Positions 18,434-27,246 of a stretch of 64,000 nt of DNA are shown piece after piece. The stretch covers positions 59,068 through 123,067 of the forward strand of contig NZ_JAJFZK010000011.1 in the NCBI RefSeq assembly GCF_020731355.1, in the 5' to 3' direction. This DNA comes from Bacillus sp. REN16 (lineage in GTDB: Bacteria; Bacillota; Bacilli; Bacillales; Bacillaceae_L). Position 1 is the first letter of the stretch. Each line of letters opens with the position of its first letter. The translations under genes were made by a program, and so were the position numbers. The notes beneath the pieces are model-generated. The model ran no database searches, had not been told where the DNA came from, and saw nothing but the letters and a program-made list of their open reading frames with translations.

Positions 18434-19936
18434 TTACGTATCATTTTTTTCAGTTAAATCATTAAATAGGCCAACATAGTATTTAACCTCACCCGCCTCA
18501 TTTTTCACTTCACTGATGGTCAGCCATTCTAGATAGAGCTCTTTGTTTTTTCGCCGATTCCAAATTTCCCCCTGCCAGTAGCCTTTACTCCGTATTGACT
18601 CCCACATCTGATCGTAAAAGGCTGAATCATGCTTTCCGGAGCGCAGGATGCTTGGCGTACTTCCAATTGCTTCCTCCGGCTCAAATCCAGTAACAGTAGT
18701 AAACGCATGATTGACTTTTTGGATGATACCCTTTGAATTTGTGACCATCATCCCTTGGGCAACATTCTCGATAAGTTTTGCTTCGGTCTGGATTTTTTCT
18801 GTGTAGAACATCCACACAACAAATACAGAGCTTAATAGGGCAAACATGGCAAGTGACATAAATCCAATCGCGTAGTGCCCTGTCATACCGAATACAATTG
18901 AAAGAACGAGTGGCGGGAAGAATCCGCCTAATCCGCCCATTGCCGATACGATTCCGTTGACAATCCCGGCTTGCTTTGAAAAATAGTATGGGACAAGCTT
19001 GAAAATCGTCCCATTTCCGATGCCAGCGCAAATCGAAACGAGCAGGCAACCAAGGGTGTATAAAACGATATTAGGTGTAAATGCCAGGAGCACTCCTGCA
19101 AAAGTAATGACGTTAAAGACAATAAACAAAATTAAATATGGATTAAATTTATCACCAAGCCAACCTCCAACCGGTCGCAGAAGGGTCGCCAATGTGATAA
19201 ATCCAGCCGTTCGCAATCCCGCGTCAACCGTTGTTAATCCAAAATGAGTGACTAAAAAATTTGGTAAATACACGGTAAACGCAACAAACGAACCAAACGT
19301 TACAAAATAGAACAAGCTGAGAAACCAAAGCTTTTCATTTTTATATACACTTTTAATCTGTTCACTCAGCGCCTTGTTCACTTTAGGTTCGTTGCGGTCA
19401 CCAAGTAAAAAATTTAAGAGGGCAAATAGGATAACTGGTATAAGAAATAATCGAACCGTACTTTGCCACCCGATGTTCACTGCGAGCACTGGTGCGGCAA
19501 AGGATGTGATCGCTGTTCCAATATTTCCTGCACCATATATCCCGTTCACAAATCCGTGACGTTCCTTCGGATAATACTTCGGCAACGAGGTAACCCCAAT
19601 TGAGAACAAGGCTCCCCCTACCCCAATAATAAGCCCGCCAAGAATTAAATCGAACATCGAATCAGCCTTACTAATATAAAAAATTGGAAATATTAGGATG
19701 ATAAATCCAATGAAAAATAACCATCTAGCACCATATCGATTTGTCCAATAGCCTAATAATATTCGTAACAAAGATCCTAAAATGACAGGAACGGCGGTGA
19801 CCATTGCCGTTTGGGTATCTGTTAATGGAATATCCTGCTTGATACTAGACATCAGGGAAGACAGAATCACCCAAACCATAAACCCAACAACCAAGCTTGC
19901 AGTTTGAAGTGGCAGCTGCAACTTTTGTGTCTTCAT
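18434..19936 (-). CDS. narK: NarK-type nitrate/nitrite transporter fused to a PAS domain (narK1)
   Basis: Major facilitator of the nitrate/nitrite porter family with twelve membrane segments over about residues 1-390; the conserved NarK signatures GGALFSIGVTSLPKYYPKE, NGIYGAGNIGTAIT and GAGNG-like stretches are present. A soluble PAS domain of about 110 residues follows (from GMMVTNSKGIIQKVNHAF to YYVGLFNDLTEK). This tail is not part of classical NarK. The start at 19936 has GGAG eight bases upstream. It is monocistronic and separated from the nar unit by the tandem array. A paralogue with the same fusion lies at 30667-32160. Confidence 0.92.
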   Translation of the reverse strand: MKTQKLQLPLQTASLVVGFMVWVILSSLMSSIKQDIPLTDTQTAMVTAVPVILGSLLRILLGYWTNRYGARWLFFIGFIILIFPIFYISKADSMFDLILGGLIIGVGGALFSIGVTSLPKYYPKERHGFVNGIYGAGNIGTAITSFAAPVLAVNIGWQSTVRLFLIPVILFALLNFLLGDRNEPKVNKALSEQIKSVYKNEKLWFLSLFYFVTFGSFVAFTVYLPNFLVTHFGLTTVDAGLRTAGFITLATLLRPVGGWLGDKFNPYLILFIVFNVITFAGVLLAFTPNIVLYTLGCLLVSICAGIGNGTIFKLVPYYFSKQAGIVNGIVSAMGGLGGFFPPLVLSIVFGMTGHYAIGFMSLAMFALLSSVFVVWMFYTEKIQTEAKLIENVAQGMMVTNSKGIIQKVNHAFTTVTGFEPEEAIGSTPSILRSGKHDSAFYDQMWESIRSKGYWQGEIWNRRKNKELYLEWLTISEVKNEAGEVKYYVGLFNDLTEKNDT

Positions 19937-20030
19937 ACCTTGAACTCCTCCTCCAAACATTCCTCAAGTATTTTTCCTAGTTTACGGAATTACACGAAAA
20001 TCAAACATACTTTTTTTGCGGATCAGAGGA

Positions 20031-20077
20031 ACAGGTCCATTGACCCCAGAAAATTTACGGTGGGACGCGGAACCTGT
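20031..20077. repeat. Dispersed hairpin repeat copy A
   Basis: ACAGGTCCATTG ... GGTGGGACGC-GAACCTGT, ends pairing as a hairpin. Copy B (23577-23621) has the same motifs in the same orientation; copy C (60077-60129) is decayed. Copies A and B flank the ABC/two-component cassette. Confidence 0.7.
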
Positions 20078-20090
20078 CACCACGACCCGG

Positions 20091-20125
20091 ATGACAATTG
20101 TCATGTGAGTTGATGACTTTATACA
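20091..20125 (+). promoter_or_regulatory. Promoter with 14-bp palindrome before the ABC/two-component operon
   Basis: A perfect palindrome ATGACAATTGTCAT (20091-20104) overlaps a -35 TTGTCA (20098-20103). A 16-bp spacer and TATACA (20120-20125) follow. The palindrome is a candidate binding site for the operon's own response regulator. Confidence 0.5.
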
Positions 20126-20174
20126 CTAATCGGGATTGTTGGGGCGTTTTACAATGATGGTGGAGGTGTTTTAT

Positions 20175-21074
20175 ATGGAACCGATTATTGAGTTACTTCA
20201 GGTTAGTAAGTTGTTTAAAAATAAAAAAGCTGTTGATCAAATTTCTTTTTCAATTCAAAAAGGTGAAGTTGTCGCTATTCTTGGACCAAATGGTGCGGGA
20301 AAAACAACAACGATGATGATGATGTTAGGTTTATTAGAGCCATCAGATGGAAGTGTAGAGTTATTCGGGCAATCACCGAAGGAGAAAACCACCCGTGAAA
20401 AAATTGGTGCCTTGCTTCAGGAGGTAAGTGTGATTGACGCTTTAAAAGTGCGGGAGATTATTCAGCTTTTCAGGAGCTATTATCCTCAACCTTTATCCTA
20501 TGAGGAATTAGTTACGTTCACTGGATTTACGAAGGATGAATTACAAAAACGGGCCAATAAGCTTTCTGGCGGTCAAAAACGGCGCCTTGGCTTTGCCCTC
20601 GCAATGGCAGGAAACCCCGATGTACTATTTTTTGATGAACCGACAGTTGGCATGGATGTGACTTCAAGAAAATTATTCTGGAACACTGTAAACGAGTTAA
20701 AAATGCGTGGCAAAACGATCCTTTTTACAACACATTATTTACAGGAAGCTGATGATATTGCCGAACGAGTGATTCTTTTTGACAAAGGAAAAATCATTGG
20801 AGATGGAACCCCTCAAAATATTAAAGCCAAACTGTTAAAACAATCAGTCTCGTTTACTCCTATTTCAGTAATAAGCTTTGAAGAAATAAGAAACATTGCA
20901 CATGTAACAGATGTATATGAAAAAAATGGTCGAATCTATGTATTAACGGACAATACTGATGCTGTTTTGGCGTCCATATTTGACCGAAAGCTTCCCGTCC
21001 AACATATCGAAATAGAACGAGGTCGTCTTGAGGATGCATTTGAACAATTAGTCGAAAAAAGGGAGGCTATCTAA
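20175..21074 (+). CDS. ABC transporter ATP-binding protein (YvfR-like)
   Basis: ATPase of an ABC-2 exporter, 299 residues. Walker A GPNGAGKTT, signature LSGGQKRR and Walker B VLFFDEP are all present, followed by an about 80-residue C-terminal extension typical of drug/antibiotic exporters. The start at 20175 has GGAGGTG six bases upstream; the in-frame ATG at 20136 lacks one. The order ATPase, permease, kinase, regulator is that of B. subtilis yvfRSTU, so the exporter is probably controlled by the linked two-component system. Substrate unknown. Confidence 0.92.
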   Translation: MEPIIELLQVSKLFKNKKAVDQISFSIQKGEVVAILGPNGAGKTTTMMMMLGLLEPSDGSVELFGQSPKEKTTREKIGALLQEVSVIDALKVREIIQLFRSYYPQPLSYEELVTFTGFTKDELQKRANKLSGGQKRRLGFALAMAGNPDVLFFDEPTVGMDVTSRKLFWNTVNELKMRGKTILFTTHYLQEADDIAERVILFDKGKIIGDGTPQNIKAKLLKQSVSFTPISVISFEEIRNIAHVTDVYEKNGRIYVLTDNTDAVLASIFDRKLPVQHIEIERGRLEDAFEQLVEKREAI

Positions 21075-21075
21075 A

Positions 21076-21822
21076 ATGAATGGTTTTTTCATGCAATGTA
21101 AGGCTGAGATATTACGGATTTTCCGTAATCCATATTATGTGTTTTGGTCGCTATTCATGCCAATCGCTTTTTACTTTGTTTTTACGAGAATTTTCAACTC
21201 AGGATTAGATGATCATCAGTTATGGAAGGCACATTATTTAATGTCAATGACGACGTTTAGTGTGATGGGATCTGCAATTTTAACACTTGGCATTCGGCTT
21301 GTTGAGGAAAGAAAACAAGGCTGGTCCATGTTTATGAGAATTACCCCGTTATCTGACCAAGCATATTTTGCTGCAAAAATGTTCGGTCAAACGGTGATTC
21401 ATATTTTTTCAATCCTCATTATTTTTACAGCTGGTGCACTCATAAATGGGGTATCTCTCTCTGCATCAGAGTGGATCATGTCTGGATTATGGATTTTATT
21501 CGGCTCATTGCCATTTCTTGCATTGGGAACTCTTGTTGGAACAATGAAAAGAGTGGATACAGCAGCTGGCGTTTCAAATATGATTTATATGGTTCTTGCT
21601 ATTAGTGGCGGCATGTGGATGCCGATGGAGGTAATGCCAAACTTCATACAATCGATTGGAAAATGGCTTCCGTCTTACCATTTCGGAAGTGGTGCATGGG
21701 AAATTGTCCGCGGCGGCCATCCAGACTGGCTTAATATCATTCTTTTGGTTGGGTATCTATTCCTTTTCATGGTAATATCAGGATATACAAGGAGAAAACA
21801 GGAAGTGGCGGTGGTAAGCTGA
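21076..21822 (+). CDS. ABC-2 type permease (YvfS-like)
   Basis: Membrane partner of the preceding ATPase, 248 residues with about six hydrophobic segments. It begins MNGFFMQCKAEILRIFRNPYY, a common start in ABC-2 permeases, and contains the late motif GGMWMPMEVMP found in this family. It begins one base after the ATPase stop, and its stop abuts the kinase start. Confidence 0.9.
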   Translation: MNGFFMQCKAEILRIFRNPYYVFWSLFMPIAFYFVFTRIFNSGLDDHQLWKAHYLMSMTTFSVMGSAILTLGIRLVEERKQGWSMFMRITPLSDQAYFAAKMFGQTVIHIFSILIIFTAGALINGVSLSASEWIMSGLWILFGSLPFLALGTLVGTMKRVDTAAGVSNMIYMVLAISGGMWMPMEVMPNFIQSIGKWLPSYHFGSGAWEIVRGGHPDWLNIILLVGYLFLFMVISGYTRRKQEVAVVS

Positions 21823-22959
21823 ATGCTTCAAAAACTAAAGGAGTTTAGGGCTTTTCCTGCGAGGTATGGGTTCTTCCCTTATGTCTTTCTTATCTATCTT
21901 TTTATGCCGGCATACTACATTTCAATTGAGCAAGGATGGAAACAGACTTTGGGGATTGGGCTGTTGCTGTTGTTTCTCGTAACCTATCGGCAACTCTATA
22001 ATACATTCGATAAAAATTCATACACATTTTGGTTTGTTGTGCAAATTATTATCGTTTTAATTCTTGCAATCTCTTATAATCTGTACAATTTATTTTTAGG
22101 ATTTTTTTCGGCCCATTTTATTGGATGGTATCAGAGCAAGCTGTCATTTTATCGTGCATTGGGGTTGTTTGGACTTGCAATTATCATTCCATTTCTTGTT
22201 AAGTGGGATACCTTGATTATCGAGACGATTTACTTTTATTCAATTTTTATGATCATTATGCTCATTTCCCCTTTTGGTATTCGCTCAATGAATAGCCGTA
22301 TGGAACTTGAAAAAAAGCTTGAAGAAGCGAATGAACAAATTGAGGAGCTTGTGAAGCGTGAAGAACGAATGAGGATTGCAAGAGACCTTCACGATACGTT
22401 AGGACATACGCTATCAATGATTACCCTAAAAAGTCAACTCGTCCATAAATTGATTAGTAAGGATACTGAAAAAGCAAAGTTCGAGACGAAGGAAATTGAA
22501 CGAACATCCCGCTCTGCACTAAGACAAGTAAGAGAATTAGTATCCGACATGAGGGCCATAACGGTCGCCGAAGAACTCATTGAAACGGAGTCAATTTTAC
22601 ACGCAGCAGGCATTTCATTCACATTCGATGGAGACTCAAAGCTTGAGAATATCCCGTTGCTCACTCAAAATATCCTTAGCTTATGCCTGAAGGAAGGTAT
22701 TACAAATGTCGTCAAACATAGCCAAGCCAAGAATTGTGCTGTCCGGCTATTGAATCATCCAGGCGAAATTGAGCTTTCCATCCATGACAATGGAAAAGGA
22801 CTAAATGAAAATGTTCGAGATGGTAACGGGTTAAAAGGAATTAATGAAAGATTACGCTTAATCGATGGTTTTGTAAAAGTCATCTCACAAAATGGAACGA
22901 AATTAATGATTACGATTCCAATAATCGCTAAAGAGAAAAAGGCTGGTGTGGGTTCTTGA
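21823..22959 (+). CDS. DesK-like sensor histidine kinase (YvfT-like)
   Basis: Membrane-bound histidine kinase of the HisKA_3/NarL class, 378 residues. Four to five hydrophobic segments (about 1-155) are followed by a short coiled linker, the phosphoacceptor block RIARDLHDTLGHTLSMITLK and an ATPase domain with NxxKHS (ITNVVKHSQA), DNGKGL and GLKGINER. DesK of B. subtilis senses membrane fluidity with the same layout, so a membrane signal is plausible. Translation starts directly after the permease stop. Confidence 0.92.
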   Translation: MLQKLKEFRAFPARYGFFPYVFLIYLFMPAYYISIEQGWKQTLGIGLLLLFLVTYRQLYNTFDKNSYTFWFVVQIIIVLILAISYNLYNLFLGFFSAHFIGWYQSKLSFYRALGLFGLAIIIPFLVKWDTLIIETIYFYSIFMIIMLISPFGIRSMNSRMELEKKLEEANEQIEELVKREERMRIARDLHDTLGHTLSMITLKSQLVHKLISKDTEKAKFETKEIERTSRSALRQVRELVSDMRAITVAEELIETESILHAAGISFTFDGDSKLENIPLLTQNILSLCLKEGITNVVKHSQAKNCAVRLLNHPGEIELSIHDNGKGLNENVRDGNGLKGINERLRLIDGFVKVISQNGTKLMITIPIIAKEKKAGVGS

Positions 22960-23558
22960 TTAGAGTAATGATCGCCGAGGATCAAGGGATGCTTAGGGGC
23001 GCTTTAGGATCTTTACTAGATTTTGAGGAAGATATTGAAATTGTTGGGGAGGCCTCGAATGGCAAAGAAGCGTTGAAGCTGATCCTGTCGCTTCAGCCTG
23101 ATGTTTGTTTAATGGATATCGAAATGCCTTATATGAGTGGTCTTGAAGTAGCAGAAGAAGCAAAAAAGCATTTTTCCACAAGTAAAATCATCATATTAAC
23201 GACATTTGCCCGCCCTGGTTATTTTGAACAAGCCGTTAAAATTGGCGTACATGGGTATATGCTAAAGGATGGCTCAGTTGATGAGCTTGCGGAATCGATT
23301 CGGAGTGTGATGAAAGGAAAACGCGAATTTGCACCGGAACTGATTTTTGGAAGCATGAAAGAAGACAATCCGTTAACAGAGCGTGAACAGGACGTACTGC
23401 GATTGGCTTCAGAAGGAAAAACTTCAAAAGAAATTTCATCACAATTGTTTTTATCACCTGGAACCGTCCGAAACTATATATCCGAAATCATAAATAAACT
23501 TGGCGTCAAAAACCGCACCGAAGCCGTCACCGTCGCCAAAGAAAAAAGATGGATTTAA
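22956..23558 (+). CDS. DesR-like response regulator (YvfU-like)
   Basis: NarL/FixJ response regulator of 200 residues: receiver domain with acidic pocket IAEDQ, phosphoacceptor in CLMDIEMP and Lys in MLKDGS, then a LuxR-type helix-turn-helix (LTEREQDVLRLASEGKTSKE). The TTG at 22956 overlaps the kinase stop (TTGA) and gives the N-terminus MIRVMIAEDQ expected for DesR-like proteins; the ATG at 22968 would truncate the first strand. Likely controls the ABC genes of its own operon. Confidence 0.92.
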   Translation: MIRVMIAEDQGMLRGALGSLLDFEEDIEIVGEASNGKEALKLILSLQPDVCLMDIEMPYMSGLEVAEEAKKHFSTSKIIILTTFARPGYFEQAVKIGVHGYMLKDGSVDELAESIRSVMKGKREFAPELIFGSMKEDNPLTEREQDVLRLASEGKTSKEISSQLFLSPGTVRNYISEIINKLGVKNRTEAVTVAKEKRWI

Positions 23559-23560
23559 GG

Positions 23561-23636
23561 CGGCTGGGTCAGATAGACAGGTCCATTGTCTCAGGGAACT
23601 ATGGTGGGACGCTGAACCTGTCTCTTAGACCCGCCT
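23561..23636 (+). terminator. Repeat copy B serving as terminator of the two-component operon
   Basis: ACAGGT (23577-23582) pairs with ACCTGT (23616-23621), extended by AGA/TCT and by GGGTC (23566-23570) with GACCC (23628-23632). A T-run begins at 23639. It is the same repeat family as 20031-20077 in the same orientation. Confidence 0.65.
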
Positions 23637-24084
23637 ACTTTTTTTTGCTTTTTTTAAAGAAAGAGAAGAATCCTTTTTTTTCAGGTTTTTTCTGCTGTGT
23701 CAGGATTGGTTTTATTTTTTCATTAATATAGATCTCATCTTTGTCAATTGCATGATCGAATGCGAGTACTAGTCCAAGATCTGAATTGCTGTCTTTGTTT
23801 GTGACAATCGTGTATTCAATGTTATTAGCACTCGCTAGCTTCACATATTTGGACAAAAAGCGATAATCCACATGGCCATTCAAGTACATATGTACTTCAT
23901 TGTTCTTTTTACAAGCATCTTGTATCTCCTGATATACTTTATTTTCTCTAACCTGTGATTGTGTGAGTACAAATTCGACTCGTTCTCTAATAGTTCCAAG
24001 AAATTTTTTTCGCTCTTCTGGCTTTATTTCCTTCGCTCCATGTATCCCCTGTTGAAGATAATCATCTACATTCTGATTCGCCAT
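23635..24084 (-). CDS. yueI: YueI family protein (DUF1694)
   Basis: About 149 residues starting MANQNVDDYLQQGIHGAKEIKPEERKKFLGT (shown in part), the conserved opening of YueI proteins. A central alpha/beta part follows, and the tail is very rich in Lys and Phe. Function unknown in the family. The start at 24084 has AAGG six bases upstream. The convergent neighbour on the left ends 76 bp away. Confidence 0.85.
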   Translation of the reverse strand: MANQNVDDYLQQGIHGAKEIKPEERKKFLGTIRERVEFVLTQSQVRENKVYQEIQDACKKNNEVHMYLNGHVDYRFLSKYVKLASANNIEYTIVTNKDSNSDLGLVLAFDHAIDKDEIYINEKIKPILTQQKKPEKKGFFSFFKKSKKK

Positions 24085-24244
24085 ATCTGTCCTTCCCTTC
24101 ATCGCTCATCTTCATTATTTCCCATTATACCAATATCTTGCTCCTTTTATGAGTATTCCGGCTTGCACGTCCATGTTCGAAAATCTTAGGGATTTACAAA
24201 CGAAAAAGGGAAAAATTATTGGAAGAATATAATGTTAAATTACT

Positions 24245-24280
24245 AAAAAAATGAGCATCCCCCCGGACGCTCCATTTTTT
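24245..24280 (-). terminator. Terminator of dbpA
   Basis: On the minus strand an imperfect hairpin (AAAAAATGGAGCGTCC with GGATGCTCATTTTTT) overlaps the dbpA stop and ends in a T-run. Confidence 0.7.
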
Positions 24281-25712
24281 ATCGTGCGATATGCACTTTC
24301 AGCTGTTTTCCTTTTATCGTTGTATGTTTCATTGCCGCAAGAACAACCTGACCTTTTCCGTTTAAAATATCCACATAGGTTGCGTTCTCCTGGATGGTGA
24401 TGATTCCAATGTCCTCTGCAGTAACCCCAGGAATTTTTGCAATCGTACCCACAAAATCGACCACTCGCAGCTTCTTTTTCTTTCCGCCATTAAAATAAAG
24501 CTTAACAATATCTTTGTTTATTTTCTCAGTTTTATCGTGTTTGAGTCGAGGCTTGGAATTCATTTTTTCTGCAAATGCCGATTTTGCACGAGCAACCTCA
24601 GCACTGCTTGGAGGTTCAATCCTGCTAATTTTCTCCCCAATGTATTCTTCGATTTCTTTTACTATATTTTCTTCATTCGATGTTGCAAATGTTATTGCTT
24701 TCCCTGTTTTACCTGCCCGTCCTGTCCTTCCGATTCGATGAACATACCGCTCCTTGTCCTGGGGTACGTCGAAGCTGATAACTAGGGAAATATTTTCAAC
24801 GTCTATCCCCCTTGCTGCGATATCGGTAGCAACTAGATAACGGAATTTTCCTTTTTTAAAATCATCCATAACGGCGAATCGATCCTCCTGGATCATATTG
24901 CCATGGAGCTTGTCACATGAATAATTGGCTTTTTCCAGCTTTCGGTACAATTCGTCCACACCCTGCTGCGTCCTGCAGAAAATGATGCAACTATCCGGAT
25001 TTTCTACCATCGTAACATCCTTTAAAAGGGAAAGCTTGTCTTCTTCCTCGGTATGGATTAAAAAATGATGTATGTTTGATTTCGTAATATTTTCTACATC
25101 GATATGCACTGGTGATTTCATGTATTGAACGGACAGATTTTCGATATCCTCTGGTAAGGTTGCCGAGAATAACATTGTAACCCGATTCTCTGGCAGTGCT
25201 TTAATAATGGCTTCAACCTGCTCAATAAAACCCATATTCAACATTTCATCTGCTTCATCGATTACCAAAAATTTTAGATTCTCGACATGAAGGGTCCCCT
25301 TTTGTAAATGGTCCAGCACCCTTCCAGGTGTTCCGACAACAACATGTGTCTTTTGCTTTAGCTCAAGCTTTTGTCGCTCATAGGACTGCTTTCCATAAAT
25401 GGCGGTCGCTTTGATTCGTTTAAAACGGCCGATATTGATCACATCATCCTTCACCTGTGCAGCAAGCTCTCTTGTCGGAGTTAAAATCAAAGCTTGAGGC
25501 TTGTTTTCCTCCCACTCAACCAATTCACAAATTGGAATCGCAAACGCCGCCGTCTTCCCACTTCCAGTTTGCGATTTTCCAACAATGTCCTTTTTCATGA
25601 GTGCAATAGGAATAACCTTCGCTTGAATCTCTGTCGGGGCTTTATAACCCAAACCAGTAAGAGCTTTTACAATTTCATCATTTAATTTAAATTGTTCAAA
25701 TCCGTTCATCAA
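24279..25712 (-). CDS. dbpA: DEAD-box ATP-dependent RNA helicase DbpA (YxiN)
   Basis: RNA helicase acting on 23S rRNA during large-subunit assembly, 477 residues (B. subtilis YxiN is about 479). Motifs are visible in order: Q motif, [11 protein letters not shown] (I), PTRELA (Ia), TPGR (Ib), DEAD in [10 protein letters not shown] (II), SAT (III), IIFCRTQQG (IV), [10 protein letters not shown] (V) and [10 protein letters not shown] (VI). The C-terminal 75 residues ([20 protein letters not shown] onward) form the DbpA RNA-binding domain specific for hairpin 92. No obvious operon partner. Confidence 0.95.
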   Translation of the reverse strand: MMNGFEQFKLNDEIVKALTGLGYKAPTEIQAKVIPIALMKKDIVGKSQTGSGKTAAFAIPICELVEWEENKPQALILTPTRELAAQVKDDVINIGRFKRIKATAIYGKQSYERQKLELKQKTHVVVGTPGRVLDHLQKGTLHVENLKFLVIDEADEMLNMGFIEQVEAIIKALPENRVTMLFSATLPEDIENLSVQYMKSPVHIDVENITKSNIHHFLIHTEEEDKLSLLKDVTMVENPDSCIIFCRTQQGVDELYRKLEKANYSCDKLHGNMIQEDRFAVMDDFKKGKFRYLVATDIAARGIDVENISLVISFDVPQDKERYVHRIGRTGRAGKTGKAITFATSNEENIVKEIEEYIGEKISRIEPPSSAEVARAKSAFAEKMNSKPRLKHDKTEKINKDIVKLYFNGGKKKKLRVVDFVGTIAKIPGVTAEDIGIITIQENATYVDILNGKGQVVLAAMKHTTIKGKQLKVHIAR

Positions 25713-25825
25713 AACTACCTCGTTTTTTCTTTTTATTATAACCTTTTGTTACAAAAAGCTAGTCTTTTTGAACTTTGTCGAAATTTTGGTACATATTCTC
25801 TTTGACTTCTTGGTTAAGTTGTAAT

Positions 25826-25854
25826 AACTTAGTATAGTTATTGAAAACTAAGTT
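25826..25854. promoter_or_regulatory. Inverted repeat AACTTAG-N15-CTAAGTT upstream of MFS gene
   Basis: Seven-base inverted arms in the promoter region of the MFS gene at 25896; could bind a MarR- or TetR-type repressor. The arms are short and the call is weak. Confidence 0.35.
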
Positions 25855-25895
25855 TGAATATTAATTGCTTACTAATAGATAAAAGAGGTGTATAG

Positions 25896-27089
25896 ATGAC
25901 GACGGATCAACGGAAAAAAATGATCATTTTGATGATCAATATGTTTATCGCAATCGGAAGTTTTGGGATTATTATTCCCATTTTACCTGCTTATCTTGAA
26001 TCGATTAATGAGGGTGGAAAAGCAGCTGGCCTCATGATTGCGATTTTTGCAGGAGCACAATTTATTTTTTCACCAATCGCTGGAAAGTGGACGGATCAAT
26101 TTGGCCGCAGAAAAATGATTATATACGGACTATCGGGTTTGACACTTTCCATGTTTATTTTTTATTTCGTGGATTCCATTTGGCTGCTGTATGCATCTCG
26201 TGTTGTCGGCGGAATAGGTGCGGCTCTTCTTATTCCGGCTATATTTGCTTACGTTGCGGATATTACAACGATGGAACAACGCGCAAAAGGGAATAGCTAT
26301 ATATCTGCTGCTATGTCGCTTGGAATTGTAGTGGGACCTGGGATTGGCGGATTTTTAGCTGACTATGGTATTAAATTTCCTTTTTTAATTTCCGCTTTGG
26401 TTTCACTTGTTTCGGTTATTTTCTCCTTTGCGGTATTAAAGGAAAGTCAGCAAAAAGTAGAAGGCTTTATGCCTGTTGATGACGAAACCATGGCAAAAAA
26501 GCTCTTGCGCTCCGTACGGATGCCATTTTTCATTCCATTGGTTATTACACTTGTCATGAGCTTCGGTTTAATGGCCTTTGAATCGGTCATTGGTCTGTTT
26601 GTTGATAACCAATACAACGCAACACCACAGGAAATCGCGATTATGGTCACATCAACTGGAATTGTCAGTGTAATTGTTCAATTATTTGTCGTGGATCGTA
26701 TGGTCACACGCTATGGAGAAGGAAAAATTTTAAACATTTTTATTTCTGTTGCGGCATTAGGATTCCTTCTTTCATTGTTTGCGAATAGCTTTGAATTGTT
26801 CTTTGGAATTTCGCTGCTCATCTTCCTTGCGACTTCCATCCTGCGTCCGGTATTAAACACATTGATTTCAAAGCTTGCAGGTAATGAACAAGGATTTGCA
26901 ATGGGGATGAACAACGCATACATGAGCATTGGAAATATATTAGGCCCAACACTTGCCGGATTATTATATGATGTGCAGATCATCTATCCATTTATGCTGG
27001 GACTATTACTCCTAATGGTCACTTTACTCATCACAATTCTTTGGCAAAAAAACACAAAAACGAAAACTCGTGTAAAAGCAGTGATATAA
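25896..27089 (+). CDS. MFS drug-efflux transporter (Bmr/NorA type)
   Basis: Twelve-helix major facilitator, 397 residues. The loop 2-3 motif GKWTDQFGRRKM and the motif C-like segment GIVVGPGIGGFLADYG in helix 5 mark a proton-driven drug antiporter. It begins MTTDQRKKMIILMINMFIAIG; GAGGTG precedes the ATG. A single-gene unit with its own terminator. Substrate range cannot be read from sequence. Confidence 0.88.
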   Translation: MTTDQRKKMIILMINMFIAIGSFGIIIPILPAYLESINEGGKAAGLMIAIFAGAQFIFSPIAGKWTDQFGRRKMIIYGLSGLTLSMFIFYFVDSIWLLYASRVVGGIGAALLIPAIFAYVADITTMEQRAKGNSYISAAMSLGIVVGPGIGGFLADYGIKFPFLISALVSLVSVIFSFAVLKESQQKVEGFMPVDDETMAKKLLRSVRMPFFIPLVITLVMSFGLMAFESVIGLFVDNQYNATPQEIAIMVTSTGIVSVIVQLFVVDRMVTRYGEGKILNIFISVAALGFLLSLFANSFELFFGISLLIFLATSILRPVLNTLISKLAGNEQGFAMGMNNAYMSIGNILGPTLAGLLYDVQIIYPFMLGLLLLMVTLLITILWQKNTKTKTRVKAVI

Positions 27090-27140
27090 TTGGACAAATC
27101 CCTTGACCAAGCGAATATGCCTGTTTTAATAAAACGTGAA

Positions 27141-27167
27141 AAGGTGACCTACAAAGTAGGTCACCTT
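27141..27167. terminator. Terminator after MFS gene
   Basis: A perfect 12-bp stem AAGGTGACCTAC with loop AAA, between convergent genes. Confidence 0.85.
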
Positions 27168-27246
27168 CTTTATTTCGGACATTTTTTACTAAGAACCCAG
27201 GCCACACAGTATTCTTCCAATAGTTTCCGTGTATTTCCCTCTTCTT

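Noticed and set aside
20031..23636. Insertion sequence or integrative element carrying the ABC/two-component genes
   Set aside because: No transposase or integrase and no terminal inverted repeats; the flanking elements are short hairpin repeats only.
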